A stretch of DNA of 64,000 bases from Streptomyces zaomyceticus (GTDB taxonomy: Bacteria > Actinomycetota > Actinomycetes > Streptomycetales > Streptomycetaceae). Position numbers and translations under genes: made by a program. Under the pieces are notes generated by a model. It was not told the DNA's origin, made no database searches, and saw nothing but the letters and a program-made list of their open reading frames with translations. The DNA lies in NCBI RefSeq assembly GCF_014656215.1, contig NZ_BNBZ01000003.1:1-64000 (forward strand), written 5' to 3'. Of this stretch, positions 35,338-44,012 are shown in pieces. How positions within the stretch are numbered: the stretch's first letter is position 1; the number at the start of each line of letters is the position of its first letter.

Positions 35338-36978
35338 TCAGTGCTTGACCGCGGCGGCGACCCCCACTCCGGTGAGGGACTTGACCTCGAGCTCCGCGTA
35401 CTTGCCCGCGTCCGGCTCCTCCTTGGAGAAGAGCGAGCCCAGCCAGCCGAGGAGGAAGCCGAGCGGGATCGAGACGAGGCCGGGGTTCTCCAGCGGGAAC
35501 CAGTGGAAGTCCACACCCTTGAACATCGACGTCGGAGCGCCGGAGACGACCGGCGAGAAGAGGACGAGGACGACGGAGGAGATCAGACCGCCGTAGATCG
35601 ACCAGAGCGCGCCCTGGGTGGTGAACCGCTTCCAGAACAGTGAGTAGAGGATCGTCGGCAGGTTGGCCGAGGCGGCGACCGCGAAGGCGAGGGCGACCAG
35701 TCCGGCGACGTTGAGGTCGCGGGCGAGGGCGCCGAGGGCGATCGAGACGATGCCGATGAGGACGGTGGACCAGCGGGCGGCCCGCATCTCCTCCTTCTCG
35801 GTGGCCTTGCCGCGCTTGATCACGTTCGCGTAGATGTCGTGCGCGAAGGACGAGGACGAGGCGAGGGTCAGACCGGCGACCACGGCCAGGATGGTGGCGA
35901 AGGCGACGGCGGAGATCACGGCGAGGAGGATCGCGCCGCCGGTGGAGCCGGCACCGCCGCCGACCTCCAGGGCGGTGAGCGGGGCCGCGGTGTTGCCCGC
36001 CTTGTTGGACGCCTTGATGGTGTCGCCGCTGAGCAGGGCGGCGGCGCCGAAGCCGAGGACGATCGTCATCAGGTAGAAGGCGCCGATGATGCCGATGGCC
36101 CAGTTGACCGACTTGCGGGCGGCCTTGGCGGTCGGCACCGTGTAGAAGCGGATCAGGATGTGCGGCAGTCCGGCGGTGCCGAGGACGAGGGCGATGCCGA
36201 GGGAGATGAAGTCCAGCTTCGAGAGGGCGGAGACGCCGTACTTCAGGCCGGGCTCCAGGAAGGCGTCGCCCTTGCCGCTGTTGGTGGCGGCCGCGCCGAG
36301 CAGCTGCGAGAGGTTGAAGTCGAACTTCAGCAGGATGAGGAAGGTGATGAGGAGGGTGCCCGCGATGAGCAGGACGGCCTTCACCATCTGCACCCAGGTG
36401 GTGCCCTTCATGCCGCCGATGGTCACGTAGACGATCATCAGGACGCCGACGAGGGCGACGATCGCGACCTTGCCGCCGTCGCTGGTGATGCCGAGCAGCA
36501 GCGAGACGAGCACGCCCGCGCCCGCCATCTGCGCGAGCAGGTAGAAGATCGAGACGACGATGGTGGAGGTGCCGGCGGCGGTACGGACGGGCCGCTGGCG
36601 CATCCGGTAGGCGAGGACGTCGCCCATCGTGAACCGGCCTGAGTTGCGCAGGGGTTCGGCGACCAGGAGCAGGGCGACGAGCCAGGCGACGAGGAAGCCG
36701 ATCGAGTAGAGGAAGCCGTCGTAGCCGTAGAGGGCGATGGCGCCGCTGATGCCCAGGAAGGACGCGGCGGACATGTAGTCGCCGGAGATGGCGAGGCCGT
36801 TCTGGAAGCCGGTGAACTGGCCTCCGCCCGCGTAGAAGTCGGCGGCGCTGCGGGTCTGCCGGCCGGCCCAGACGGTGATGACCAGCGTCGCGACGACGAA
36901 GGCGCCGAAGAGGGCGATGATCAGGGGTCGGTGCTCGCTGGTGGCGTTGCCCGCCGCGAGCAGGACGGGGGTGCTCAT
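35338..36978 (-). CDS. Sodium/solute symporter, acetate-permease (ActP) type
   Basis: This 546-aa protein has thirteen or so membrane helices. The SSS-family signature lies near residues 45-75 (AADFYAGGGQFTGFQNGLAISGDYMSAASFLG) and the ActP type is indicated by length and its DUF485 partner. It moves acetate and related carboxylates with Na+ or H+. It overlaps the DUF485 gene by 4 bp (ATGA). There is a Ser/Thr/Gly-rich periplasmic loop near 310-345. Substrate specificity is inferred from the family. Confidence 0.92.
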   Translation of the reverse strand: MSTPVLLAAGNATSEHRPLIIALFGAFVVATLVITVWAGRQTRSAADFYAGGGQFTGFQNGLAISGDYMSAASFLGISGAIALYGYDGFLYSIGFLVAWLVALLLVAEPLRNSGRFTMGDVLAYRMRQRPVRTAAGTSTIVVSIFYLLAQMAGAGVLVSLLLGITSDGGKVAIVALVGVLMIVYVTIGGMKGTTWVQMVKAVLLIAGTLLITFLILLKFDFNLSQLLGAAATNSGKGDAFLEPGLKYGVSALSKLDFISLGIALVLGTAGLPHILIRFYTVPTAKAARKSVNWAIGIIGAFYLMTIVLGFGAAALLSGDTIKASNKAGNTAAPLTALEVGGGAGSTGGAILLAVISAVAFATILAVVAGLTLASSSSFAHDIYANVIKRGKATEKEEMRAARWSTVLIGIVSIALGALARDLNVAGLVALAFAVAASANLPTILYSLFWKRFTTQGALWSIYGGLISSVVLVLFSPVVSGAPTSMFKGVDFHWFPLENPGLVSIPLGFLLGWLGSLFSKEEPDAGKYAELEVKSLTGVGVAAAVKH

Positions 36979-37349
36979 GCTTCGCCCTCCATGCGCTCTC
37001 TGATGACCTCGGCCTTGGGGTCGAGCCGGTTCGCCGCGTGCCGCGAGTAGAGCCAGGCGATGAGGAACGTGGTGGCGAACTGGCCGAGGCCGAGGACGAG
37101 CGCCACGTTGATGTTGCCGAAGACCTTGGTGCCCATGAAGCCGCCCGCGTAGTTGGAGAGCAGCACGTACAGCAGGTACCAGGCGATGAAGGCCAGCGTG
37201 AGCGGGAAGGCGAAGGAGCGGTAGGTGCGGCGGAGTTCGCCGAACTCCTCGCCCTCCTGCACCTCGACGAACTGTTCCGTCGTGGGCGAAACGGGAGCCG
37301 ATGGGGCCTCCGTCCCGTTTCTGGGCGGCGGCGGTGCTTCGGTAGCCAC
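36975..37349 (-). CDS. DUF485-family partner of the acetate symporter
   Basis: A 124-aa protein with a Pro-rich head and two membrane helices (PLTLAFIAWYLLYVLLSNYAG; NVALVLGLGQFATTFLIAWLYS), the DUF485/YjcH pattern. It is encoded directly upstream of actP in many genera and is thought to be an accessory subunit. GTG 37349 has GAGGAG 5 nt upstream; the frame to 37520 extends without support. It ends with ATGA overlapping the symporter start. Divergent from the subtilisin gene. Confidence 0.9.
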   Translation of the reverse strand: MATEAPPPPRNGTEAPSAPVSPTTEQFVEVQEGEEFGELRRTYRSFAFPLTLAFIAWYLLYVLLSNYAGGFMGTKVFGNINVALVLGLGQFATTFLIAWLYSRHAANRLDPKAEVIRERMEGEA

Positions 37350-37623
37350 GGAATCTCCTCGTGACGCGGGGGCGGACGGCATGGTCAAGGGGGCCTCACC
37401 GGGGGGTGCGGGAACAGGGGCTCCGGTCGGAGCGCCTCCCCTGCCCAACGGCACGGAGCGGAACGGGAAGCGGTTCACGCGAGGGATTTCTTCGGTCAGA
37501 TCTTCATGAAGTCTTCTCAACTCATTGAATGGCCGGGAAGATCAGCGATAGCTTCGTTCGTCATGCACCTGTCCGCGCGCAAACCCGCGCGTGGGCAGTA
37601 CATACGGATGATGTGGAGAACCC
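37350..37623. promoter_or_regulatory. 274-bp divergent promoter region
   Basis: Promoters of the DUF485-symporter operon and of the subtilisin gene lie here. A short inverted repeat CGCGCG-CAAAC-CCGCGCG is seen at about 37575-37592, and TACATA with ATG-rich sequence lies about 25 bp ahead of the subtilisin. Nothing else is recognised. Confidence 0.3.
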
Positions 37624-39162
37624 ATGGCTCATCTGGGATCGAGGCGCGGCCGAGCTCTCGCTCTGCCGGTTGGTCTCGCGCTCACGGCCTCGCTCGGCTT
37701 CCTTCCCTCCGGCGCCGCCTCCGCCGCGGAACTGAGCGACGCACCGGCGGCGACCGTGACGACGGACGGCCCGAAGCTGTCGTACGTCGTGAACGTCGCG
37801 GGGGGCCGCTGGACCGCCTCCTCGGTGAAGAAGGCGATCGCCCGCGCCGGTGGCGAAGTGGTCGTCGCGTACGACCAGATAGGCGTGATAGTCGTCCACT
37901 CGCAGAACCCCGAGTTCGCGAAGACGATCCGCAAGGCCCACGGTGTGGTGTCGGCCGGCTCGACCCGTACCGCCCCGCTCTCCGCCCAGTCCGTCACCAC
38001 CGTCGACGAGGGCGCGCAGACGCTCTCCGCGGCCGAGGCCAAGGCCGCCGCGGCCAGGGCGACGGACGAGCAGGACCCGCTGGAGCCCCTGCAGTGGGAC
38101 CTCCCGGCGATCAAGGCCGACAAGGCCCACCAGAAGACCCTCGGCAGCAAGCGTGTCACCGTCGGTGTCATCGACACCGGTGTCGACGACACCCACCCGG
38201 ACCTGGCGCCGAACTTCGACGCCAAGGCCTCCGCCAACTGCGTGTCCGGCAAGCCCGACACCACCCCCGGCTCGTGGCGCCCGAACCCGGGCGAGAGCGA
38301 CCACGGCACCCACGTCGCCGGTACGATCGCCGCCGCCAAGAACGGCGTCGGCGTCACCGGTGTCGCCCCGGGCGTGAAGGTCTCCGGCATCAAGGTGTCC
38401 ACCCCGGACGGCTTCTTCTACACGGAGGCCGTCGTCTGCGGCTTCGTGTGGGCGGCCGAGCACGGTGTCGACGTCACGAACAACAGCTACTACACCGACC
38501 CGTGGATGTTCGCCTGCAAGAACGACGAGGACCAGAAGGCCCTCATCGAGGCGGTCACCCGCGCGAGCCGCTACGCGGAGCGCAAGGGCACGGTCAACGT
38601 CGCGGCGGCCGGCAACTCCAAGTTCGACCTGGCGGCCGACTCGATCCTCGACAACAGCAGCCCGAACGACACCACTCCGGGCGACCGGGTCATCGACCCG
38701 AAGGTCTGCCTGGACTACCCCGGCATGCTGCCGGGCGTCGTCACGGTCTCCGCGACCGGAGCCAAGGACCTGAAGGCGTCCTACTCCAACTACGGTCTCG
38801 GCGTCATCGACATCGCCGCCCCCGGCGGTGACCGCACCGAGTACCAGACCCCGGACGCCCCGGCGGTCAACGGCCGCATCCTGTCGACCACGGTCAACGG
38901 CGGCTACAACTACAAGGCCGGTACGTCGATGGCCGCGCCGCACGTGGCGGGCGTCCTGGCGCTCATCAAGTCGACGCACCCGCACGCGAGCCCGGCGGCG
39001 CTGAAGGCCCTGCTGTACGCGCAGGCCGACAAGCAGACGTGCACCAACCCGTACGACATCGAGGGCGACGGCAAGATCGACGCCGTCTGCGAGGGTGGCA
39101 AGAACAAGAACGGCTTCTACGGAGCCGGTCTGATCGACGCGCTGGACGCCGTCCGCCGCTAG
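37624..39162 (+). CDS. Secreted subtilisin-type serine protease (S8)
   Basis: This 512-aa preproenzyme has a signal peptide (ALALPVGLALTASLGFLPSGAASA, cut near residue 34), an inhibitor-I9-like propeptide (about 50-120, with the DQIGVIVVHS strand) and a peptidase S8 domain with the catalytic triad Asp184 (VIDTGVDDTH), His227 (DHGTHVAGT) and Ser435 (AGTSMAAPHVAG). Two Cys pairs suggest disulfides. It would degrade extracellular protein or process other exported proteins. ATG 37624 follows GTGGAGAACCC. A hairpin terminator follows. Confidence 0.95.
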   Translation: MAHLGSRRGRALALPVGLALTASLGFLPSGAASAAELSDAPAATVTTDGPKLSYVVNVAGGRWTASSVKKAIARAGGEVVVAYDQIGVIVVHSQNPEFAKTIRKAHGVVSAGSTRTAPLSAQSVTTVDEGAQTLSAAEAKAAAARATDEQDPLEPLQWDLPAIKADKAHQKTLGSKRVTVGVIDTGVDDTHPDLAPNFDAKASANCVSGKPDTTPGSWRPNPGESDHGTHVAGTIAAAKNGVGVTGVAPGVKVSGIKVSTPDGFFYTEAVVCGFVWAAEHGVDVTNNSYYTDPWMFACKNDEDQKALIEAVTRASRYAERKGTVNVAAAGNSKFDLAADSILDNSSPNDTTPGDRVIDPKVCLDYPGMLPGVVTVSATGAKDLKASYSNYGLGVIDIAAPGGDRTEYQTPDAPAVNGRILSTTVNGGYNYKAGTSMAAPHVAGVLALIKSTHPHASPAALKALLYAQADKQTCTNPYDIEGDGKIDAVCEGGKNKNGFYGAGLIDALDAVRR

Positions 39163-39181
39163 TCGACGAGTGACCCGACGA

Positions 39182-39213
39182 GGGCCCCGGTGTGGTGTAC
39201 CGCACCGGGGCCC
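39182..39213 (+). terminator. Terminator after the subtilisin gene
   Basis: Perfect 11-bp stem (GGGCCCCGGTG at 39182-39192, CACCGGGGCCC at 39203-39213), 10-nt loop, then TT. Confidence 0.8.
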
Positions 39214-39245
39214 TTCGCATGGCACCGAGTGCCATAGTGCGGTGC

Positions 39246-40559
39246 ATGGACAACGGCATGACGCATACGGTGCGCACGGGTACGGAGTTGCTGTGGTCGG
39301 CCCTCGGCGGTGATCCCGCTCTGGCGGACCGGGTGGAGTACGGCGGGTCCTCCGGGCTGCTGCCGGCCAGGCTGCCGGTGATGGAGCTGGCCCGGGCCTC
39401 CGTCGCGGTCGCCGGGCTCGCCGCCGTCGAACGGGCCGGGCTCCCCGGTCCCGTACGGGTGGACGACGGGGCCGTCGCCACCGCCTTCGTGAGCGAGCGT
39501 CATCTGCGGGTCGACGGGCGCGCGCCGGTGTCCTTCGCTCCCCTCTCCCGGTTCTGGCGGGCTGCCGACGGCTGGGTCCGCACCCACGCCAACTACCCGC
39601 ACCACCGGGCCGCCCTGCTCGCCGCGCTCGGGGCGCGGGACGACTCGGTCGAGGCCGTCGCGGCGGCGATCGGCGAGCGGACGGCCGTCGAGGTCGAGGC
39701 GGCGGTGTACGCGGCCGGGGGCCTGGCCGTGGCCCTGCGCACCCCCGGCGAGTGGGCGGCGCACGCCCAGGGCCGCGAGGTGGCGGCCCGGCCGCTCCTG
39801 ACCCGGGAGCGGCTCGACGAGGCTCCGCCCCGGCGCCGTACGGGCCCCTTGCGGGTCCTCGACCTGACCCGGGTGATCGCGGGCCCGGTCGCGACCCGGA
39901 CGCTCGCGCTGCTCGGCGCGGACGTGCTGCGGATCGACCCGCCCGGCAACCCCGAACTGCCCGACCAGCACGCGGACACGGACGTCGGCAAGCGGACCGC
40001 CGCCCTCGATCTGGACCGCCCGTCGGACCGGCGCACCCTCGGCGAACTCCTGGACTCCGCCGATGTGCTGGTCACCGGCTACCGGCCGGGCGCGCTCGAC
40101 CGCTTCGGCCTGCACCGCCCGGGGCTGGTCACCGCGCGGCTCTCCGCCTGGGGCGACTACGGACCGTGGGGCGGACGGCGCGGCTTCGACAGCCTGGTCC
40201 AGGTGGCGACCGGGATCGGCGTCGTCGAGGGCTCGGCGGAGCAGCCGGGCGCGCTGCCCGCGCAGGCCCTGGACCACGGCACCGGCTATCTGCTCGCGGC
40301 GGCGGTGCTGCGGTCCCTGACCGAGCAGGACCGGGACGGCGGCACCCGGCTCGTCCGGCTCGCCCTCGCCCAGACGGGCCACTGGCTGACCCACACCCTG
40401 CCCCGGTACGAGCCCGAGCGGTACGTCACCGCGTCGGAGGGTCCGCTGGGGCGGCTGCGGCACGCCGTGTCGCCCGTCGCGTACGAGGGCGGCCCGGCGG
40501 GCTGGTCGCGCCCGCCGGGCCTGCCCGGGGCCGATGACCCGGTGTGGACTACGGCTTGA
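39246..40559 (+). CDS. CoA-transferase family III (CaiB/BaiF) protein
   Basis: This 437-aa protein has the CaiB/BaiF fold, which moves CoA between acyl groups. The N-terminal half is diverged and the C-terminal half begins LRVLDLTRVIAGPVATRTLALLGADVLRID. The motif GYRPGALDRFGLHRPGLVTARLSAWGDYGPWGGRRGFDSLVQ is characteristic. It looks like one-and-a-half domains, which some actinobacterial members have. The catalytic Asp of the family is expected near residue 250, in DTDVGKRTAALDL. ATG 39246 or 39258 as start. Its stop overlaps the convergent dehydrogenase gene by 11 bp. Confidence 0.85.
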   Translation: MDNGMTHTVRTGTELLWSALGGDPALADRVEYGGSSGLLPARLPVMELARASVAVAGLAAVERAGLPGPVRVDDGAVATAFVSERHLRVDGRAPVSFAPLSRFWRAADGWVRTHANYPHHRAALLAALGARDDSVEAVAAAIGERTAVEVEAAVYAAGGLAVALRTPGEWAAHAQGREVAARPLLTRERLDEAPPRRRTGPLRVLDLTRVIAGPVATRTLALLGADVLRIDPPGNPELPDQHADTDVGKRTAALDLDRPSDRRTLGELLDSADVLVTGYRPGALDRFGLHRPGLVTARLSAWGDYGPWGGRRGFDSLVQVATGIGVVEGSAEQPGALPAQALDHGTGYLLAAAVLRSLTEQDRDGGTRLVRLALAQTGHWLTHTLPRYEPERYVTASEGPLGRLRHAVSPVAYEGGPAGWSRPPGLPGADDPVWTTA

Positions 40560-41592
40560 CGAGGACCTTGAGCGCGGTGCGCTCGTCCATCGCCTTGTAG
40601 CCGCCCGGGACGCCGTCGAGGCCGACGGTGAGGTCGAAGACCGGGGACGGGTCGACGGTGCCGTCCAGGATGTCAGGGAGGAGCTCGGGGATGTACGCGC
40701 GCACGGGGGCGACGCCGCCGCGCAGCGCGATGTTCCGGTCGAACATCACGGACAGGTCGAGGCCGGTGCCGCTGCCGTGCGGGACGCCGACGTAGCCGAT
40801 GGAGCCGCCGTCGCGGGTGATGGCGACGGCGGTCCGCATGGACTGCTCGGTGCCGACGGCCTCGATGACGCCGTGGGCGCCCTGGCCGCCGGTCAGCTCG
40901 CGGACGGCGGCCTCGGCGGCCTCGCCGCGCTCGGCGACGACGTCGGTCGCGCCGAAGAGACGGGCGATGTCGGTACGGGTGGTGTGGCGGCCGAGGGCGA
41001 TGATCCGCTCGGCGCCGAGGCGCTTGGCCGCGAGGACGCCGCAGAGGCCGACGGCTCCGTCGCCGACGACGGCGACGGTGGAGCCCGGCTTCACGCCGGC
41101 GCCGAGGGCCGCGTGGTGGCCGGTGCCCAGGACGTCGGAGAGGGCGAGCAGCGCGGTGAGGAGCCGGTCGTCGGAGGCGGCGTCGGCGGGGAGCTTGACG
41201 AGGGTGCCGTCGGCGAAGGGGACGCGGACGGCCTCGCCCTGGCCGCCGTCGGAGCCGACCGAACCCCAGAAGCCGCCGCTCGGGCAGGAGGTCTGGAGTC
41301 CCTCGGCGCAGTAGTCGCAGGTGCCGTCGGACCAGACGAAGGGGGCGACGACGAGGTCGCCCGCGGCGAAGCCGGTGACCTCGGAGCCGGCCGCCTCGAC
41401 GATGCCGAGGAACTCGTGGCCGATGCGCTGGCCGGGCTGCCGGGCGGACTCACCGCGGTAGGCCCAGAGGTCGCTGCCGCAGACGCAGGCGCGCAGGACG
41501 CGGACGACGACGTCGGTGGGATCCTGCACCACCGGGTCGGGCACGTCCTCCACGCGCATGTCGAACGGGGCGTGGATGGTGGTGGCGCGCAT
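40549..41592 (-). CDS. Zinc-dependent alcohol dehydrogenase (MDR superfamily)
   Basis: This 347-aa medium-chain dehydrogenase has catalytic zinc ligands in CVCGSDLW (Cys near 36) and GHEFLG (His-Glu near 59), the structural-zinc loop with four Cys (VWSDGTCDYCAEGLQTSC, about 87-105) and the Rossmann site VVGDGAVGLCGVLAAK. It would oxidise an alcohol or reduce an aldehyde with NAD(P). The closest look is to glutathione-independent formaldehyde or threonine-type dehydrogenases; no specific substrate. ATG 41592 has AAGGA at 8 nt. Confidence 0.9.
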   Translation of the reverse strand: MRATTIHAPFDMRVEDVPDPVVQDPTDVVVRVLRACVCGSDLWAYRGESARQPGQRIGHEFLGIVEAAGSEVTGFAAGDLVVAPFVWSDGTCDYCAEGLQTSCPSGGFWGSVGSDGGQGEAVRVPFADGTLVKLPADAASDDRLLTALLALSDVLGTGHHAALGAGVKPGSTVAVVGDGAVGLCGVLAAKRLGAERIIALGRHTTRTDIARLFGATDVVAERGEAAEAAVRELTGGQGAHGVIEAVGTEQSMRTAVAITRDGGSIGYVGVPHGSGTGLDLSVMFDRNIALRGGVAPVRAYIPELLPDILDGTVDPSPVFDLTVGLDGVPGGYKAMDERTALKVLVKP

Positions 41593-41610
41593 GGTGGACG
41601 GTCCTTGCTG

Positions 41611-42243
41611 TCAGACGTTTGTACGACGTTCACCGTACATCGCGCGGAGCGCTCCCGCCGTCAGCAGGTACTGCGCCGCGATGTAGGTCAGCATGACCCA
41701 GAAGTCGGGCACCGGCAGCCGGGGCCAGTCGGCGATCCCGGTGGCGATGAGGGTGTCGGACAGCAGGAACAGGGCGCCGCCCGCTCCGGCGAGGAGTCCG
41801 AGGGAGCTCGCCCGGTACGCCATGGCGGTGAGGAGCAGCGAGTAGCCGGCGACCGGGACCCTCAGATCGGCGGGGAGGTCGGGCCAGAGGAGCAGGACGG
41901 TGCCGACGAGGGTCACGGCGTACAGGACGCCGAGCGCCGGGGACGTGCGCCGTCGGCCGAAGAGGACGAGGTAGCAGACGTGCCCGGCGGCGAAGGAGGC
42001 CATGCCGGCGAGGAAGGCCCCGTCCGCGTCGGAGAGCAGCAGGACGTCGCCGCCCCAGCCGAAGAGCAGCGCGAGGGTCAGCGGCCTGGGGGCGCCCCGG
42101 GTGACGGCGTACGCGGCGAGCAACGGCATCAGGAACGGCTTGGCGATCCGGTGGCCGGGCTCGGCGCCGGCGAGCAGGGAGATCAGGTCGACGGCGGCCA
42201 CGAGGGCGAAGGCGGCGAGCAGCACGCGGGAGGAGGTCTTCAC
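41611..42243 (-). CDS. YhhN-family lysoplasmalogenase-like membrane protein
   Basis: This 210-aa protein has about eight membrane helices (LLAAFALVAAVDLISLLAG, LALLFGWGGDVLLLS, FAAGHVCYLVLFG, VLYAVTLVGTVLLLW, LLTAMAYRAS and others). It matches the YhhN family, whose animal member TMEM86 hydrolyses lysoplasmalogens. Conserved acidic and His residues are in GGDVLLLS and AAGHVCY. GTG 42243 overlaps the preceding hydroxylase stop by 3 bp, so it is coupled. Confidence 0.85.
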   Translation of the reverse strand: MKTSSRVLLAAFALVAAVDLISLLAGAEPGHRIAKPFLMPLLAAYAVTRGAPRPLTLALLFGWGGDVLLLSDADGAFLAGMASFAAGHVCYLVLFGRRRTSPALGVLYAVTLVGTVLLLWPDLPADLRVPVAGYSLLLTAMAYRASSLGLLAGAGGALFLLSDTLIATGIADWPRLPVPDFWVMLTYIAAQYLLTAGALRAMYGERRTNV

Positions 42244-43145
42244 GCGGCGCGCTCCGGGGTGACGGGGGTGGAAGAGGGGCCGGTGGGGGCGGGGCCGCCG
42301 GGAGCGGGGCCGGTGGGGGCGGGCTGCCAGCCGGGGCCGCGGAAGACCCGTCCCGCGCGCTCGCGCCAGTCGTGCGCGGCCTTCACGTCGCGGGCGATGG
42401 CGGCGTACTCGTGGGTGGCGACGCGCAGCGGGTTGTAGGTCTCGATGTTCTTGGTGAGTCCGTAGACGGGCCGGTCGGTCTCGCCGACCCAGGAGCCGAA
42501 CACCCGGTCCCAGACGATGAGGATCCCGCCGAAGTTCCGGTCCAGGTAGCCGCCCTGGGAGGCGTGGTGGACCCGGTGGTGCGAGGGGGTGTTGAGGACG
42601 TACTCGAAGGGGCGGGGCAGCTTGCCGACGCGCTCGGTGTGGATCCAGAACTGGTAGACGAGGTTGACCGAGGAGCAGAAGGCGAGCGCGGCCGGGTGGA
42701 CGCCGAGCGCGATCATCGGCAGATAGAACGGCCAGGAAGTGAAGCCGGTCCAGGGCTGGCGCAGGGCGGTGGAGAGGTTGAACCTGCGGCTGCTGTGGTG
42801 CACGACGTGGCTGGCCCACAGGACGCGGATGACGTGGTGCCCGCGGTGCGACCAGTAGTAGAAGAAGTCCTGGGCGAGCAGCATCAGCGGGATCGTCCAC
42901 CACAGGACGGGCACCCGGAGCGGAGTGAGCTCGTGGACGGCCGCGTAGATCGCGACGATCGGGATCTTCCACACGAGGTCGACGAAGAGGCTCCCGAGTC
43001 CCATGCCGATGCTCGTGGCGGCGTCCTTGGCCTCGTATCCGGCGGCGTCGTCGTCGGGACGGAGGCGGTAGCTGACCATCTCGACGACGGTGAGCAGGAC
43101 GAACGCCGGTATGGACCAGAGCACGACATCGGGCAGGTTCGGCAT
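42240..43145 (-). CDS. Sterol-desaturase/fatty-acid-hydroxylase family protein
   Basis: This 301-aa membrane protein has the three histidine clusters of the di-iron hydroxylase family: HRGHH (about residue 109), HVVHHSS (about 121) and HHRVHHA (about 197). It has four or more helices. It would insert a hydroxyl group or double bond in a lipid; in Streptomyces the substrate could be a hopanoid, carotenoid or fatty chain. ATG 43145 (MPNLPDVVLW) is preferred over the 43223 frame. It is coupled to the YhhN gene, which suggests a lipid context. Confidence 0.88.
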   Translation of the reverse strand: MPNLPDVVLWSIPAFVLLTVVEMVSYRLRPDDDAAGYEAKDAATSIGMGLGSLFVDLVWKIPIVAIYAAVHELTPLRVPVLWWTIPLMLLAQDFFYYWSHRGHHVIRVLWASHVVHHSSRRFNLSTALRQPWTGFTSWPFYLPMIALGVHPAALAFCSSVNLVYQFWIHTERVGKLPRPFEYVLNTPSHHRVHHASQGGYLDRNFGGILIVWDRVFGSWVGETDRPVYGLTKNIETYNPLRVATHEYAAIARDVKAAHDWRERAGRVFRGPGWQPAPTGPAPGGPAPTGPSSTPVTPERAA

Positions 43146-43259
43146 GCCGATGACGGTAGGGGTGAGGGTCGGGGTGCGGATAGACGTGGTTACCAACAAG
43201 TATGCGAGACGAGTTGTCAGCAAGCCTTGGAGCCTTCCGACAAGGACCCCCCGAGCGGC

Positions 43260-43988
43260 CTAGATCCCCGTCGCTCCCAGCAACGAACCGGCGCCGTAGG
43301 TGACCGCCATCGCCAGGGCGCCGCCCGCCACGTTGCGGAGGACGGCGCGGCCGGCGGGTGCCTCGCCCAGGCGGGCGCTCCACCAGCCGGTGAGGGCCAG
43401 GGCCGCGAGGACGGAGACGACCGTGACCCAGAGGCGGGCGGAAGCCGGGGGAAGGACGATCGCGAGGAGGGGCAGCAGGGCGCCGACGGTGAAGGCGAGG
43501 AAGCTCGCGGCGGCCGCGTGCCAGGGGATCGTGAGCCGGTCCGGGTCGATGCCCAGCTCCACGCGCGCGTGGGCGCGCAGGGCGTCGCGGGCGGTGAGCT
43601 GTTCGGCGGCCTCGCGGGCCACGTCGGCGGAGAGGCCGCGGGCCGCCAGGAGGCCGGTCAGTTCGGCGAGTTCCGCTTCCGGGTCCTCGCGCAGTTCGCG
43701 CTTCTCCTGGGCGAGGGCGGCCTCCTCGGAGTCGCGCTGGGTGGAGACCGAGACGTACTCCCCCGCCGCCATCGACATCGATCCGGCGAGCAGTCCCGCG
43801 AGACCGGCGGTGAGCAGCGCCGCCTGGGACTCGGTGGCGCCGGCGACGCCGACGACGAGGCCCGCGGTGGAGACGACTCCGTCGTTGGCTCCGAGCACGG
43901 CCGCCCGGAGCCAGTTGAGACGGGAGCCGAGGCCTCCGCCGTGGGCCTCGTGTGCGGAGGCGTCGGTGTCCTCGGGTGCGTCGGTCAC
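43260..43988 (-). CDS. VIT1/CCC1-type Fe/Mn transporter
   Basis: This 242-aa protein has the VIT1 signature GANDGVVSTAGLVVGVAGA (about residues 34-52) and SMAAGEYVSVSTQRD with the acidic cytosolic helix (about 73-100) that binds metal, then three C-terminal helices. It exports or stores iron or manganese. GTG 43988. A histidine- and glycine-rich head (AHEAHGGG) may bind metal. No iron-responsive site is visible. Confidence 0.9.
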   Translation of the reverse strand: MTDAPEDTDASAHEAHGGGLGSRLNWLRAAVLGANDGVVSTAGLVVGVAGATESQAALLTAGLAGLLAGSMSMAAGEYVSVSTQRDSEEAALAQEKRELREDPEAELAELTGLLAARGLSADVAREAAEQLTARDALRAHARVELGIDPDRLTIPWHAAAASFLAFTVGALLPLLAIVLPPASARLWVTVVSVLAALALTGWWSARLGEAPAGRAVLRNVAGGALAMAVTYGAGSLLGATGI

Positions 43989-44012
43989 GTCAGGAGCGTC
44001 GCACCCGGCGGG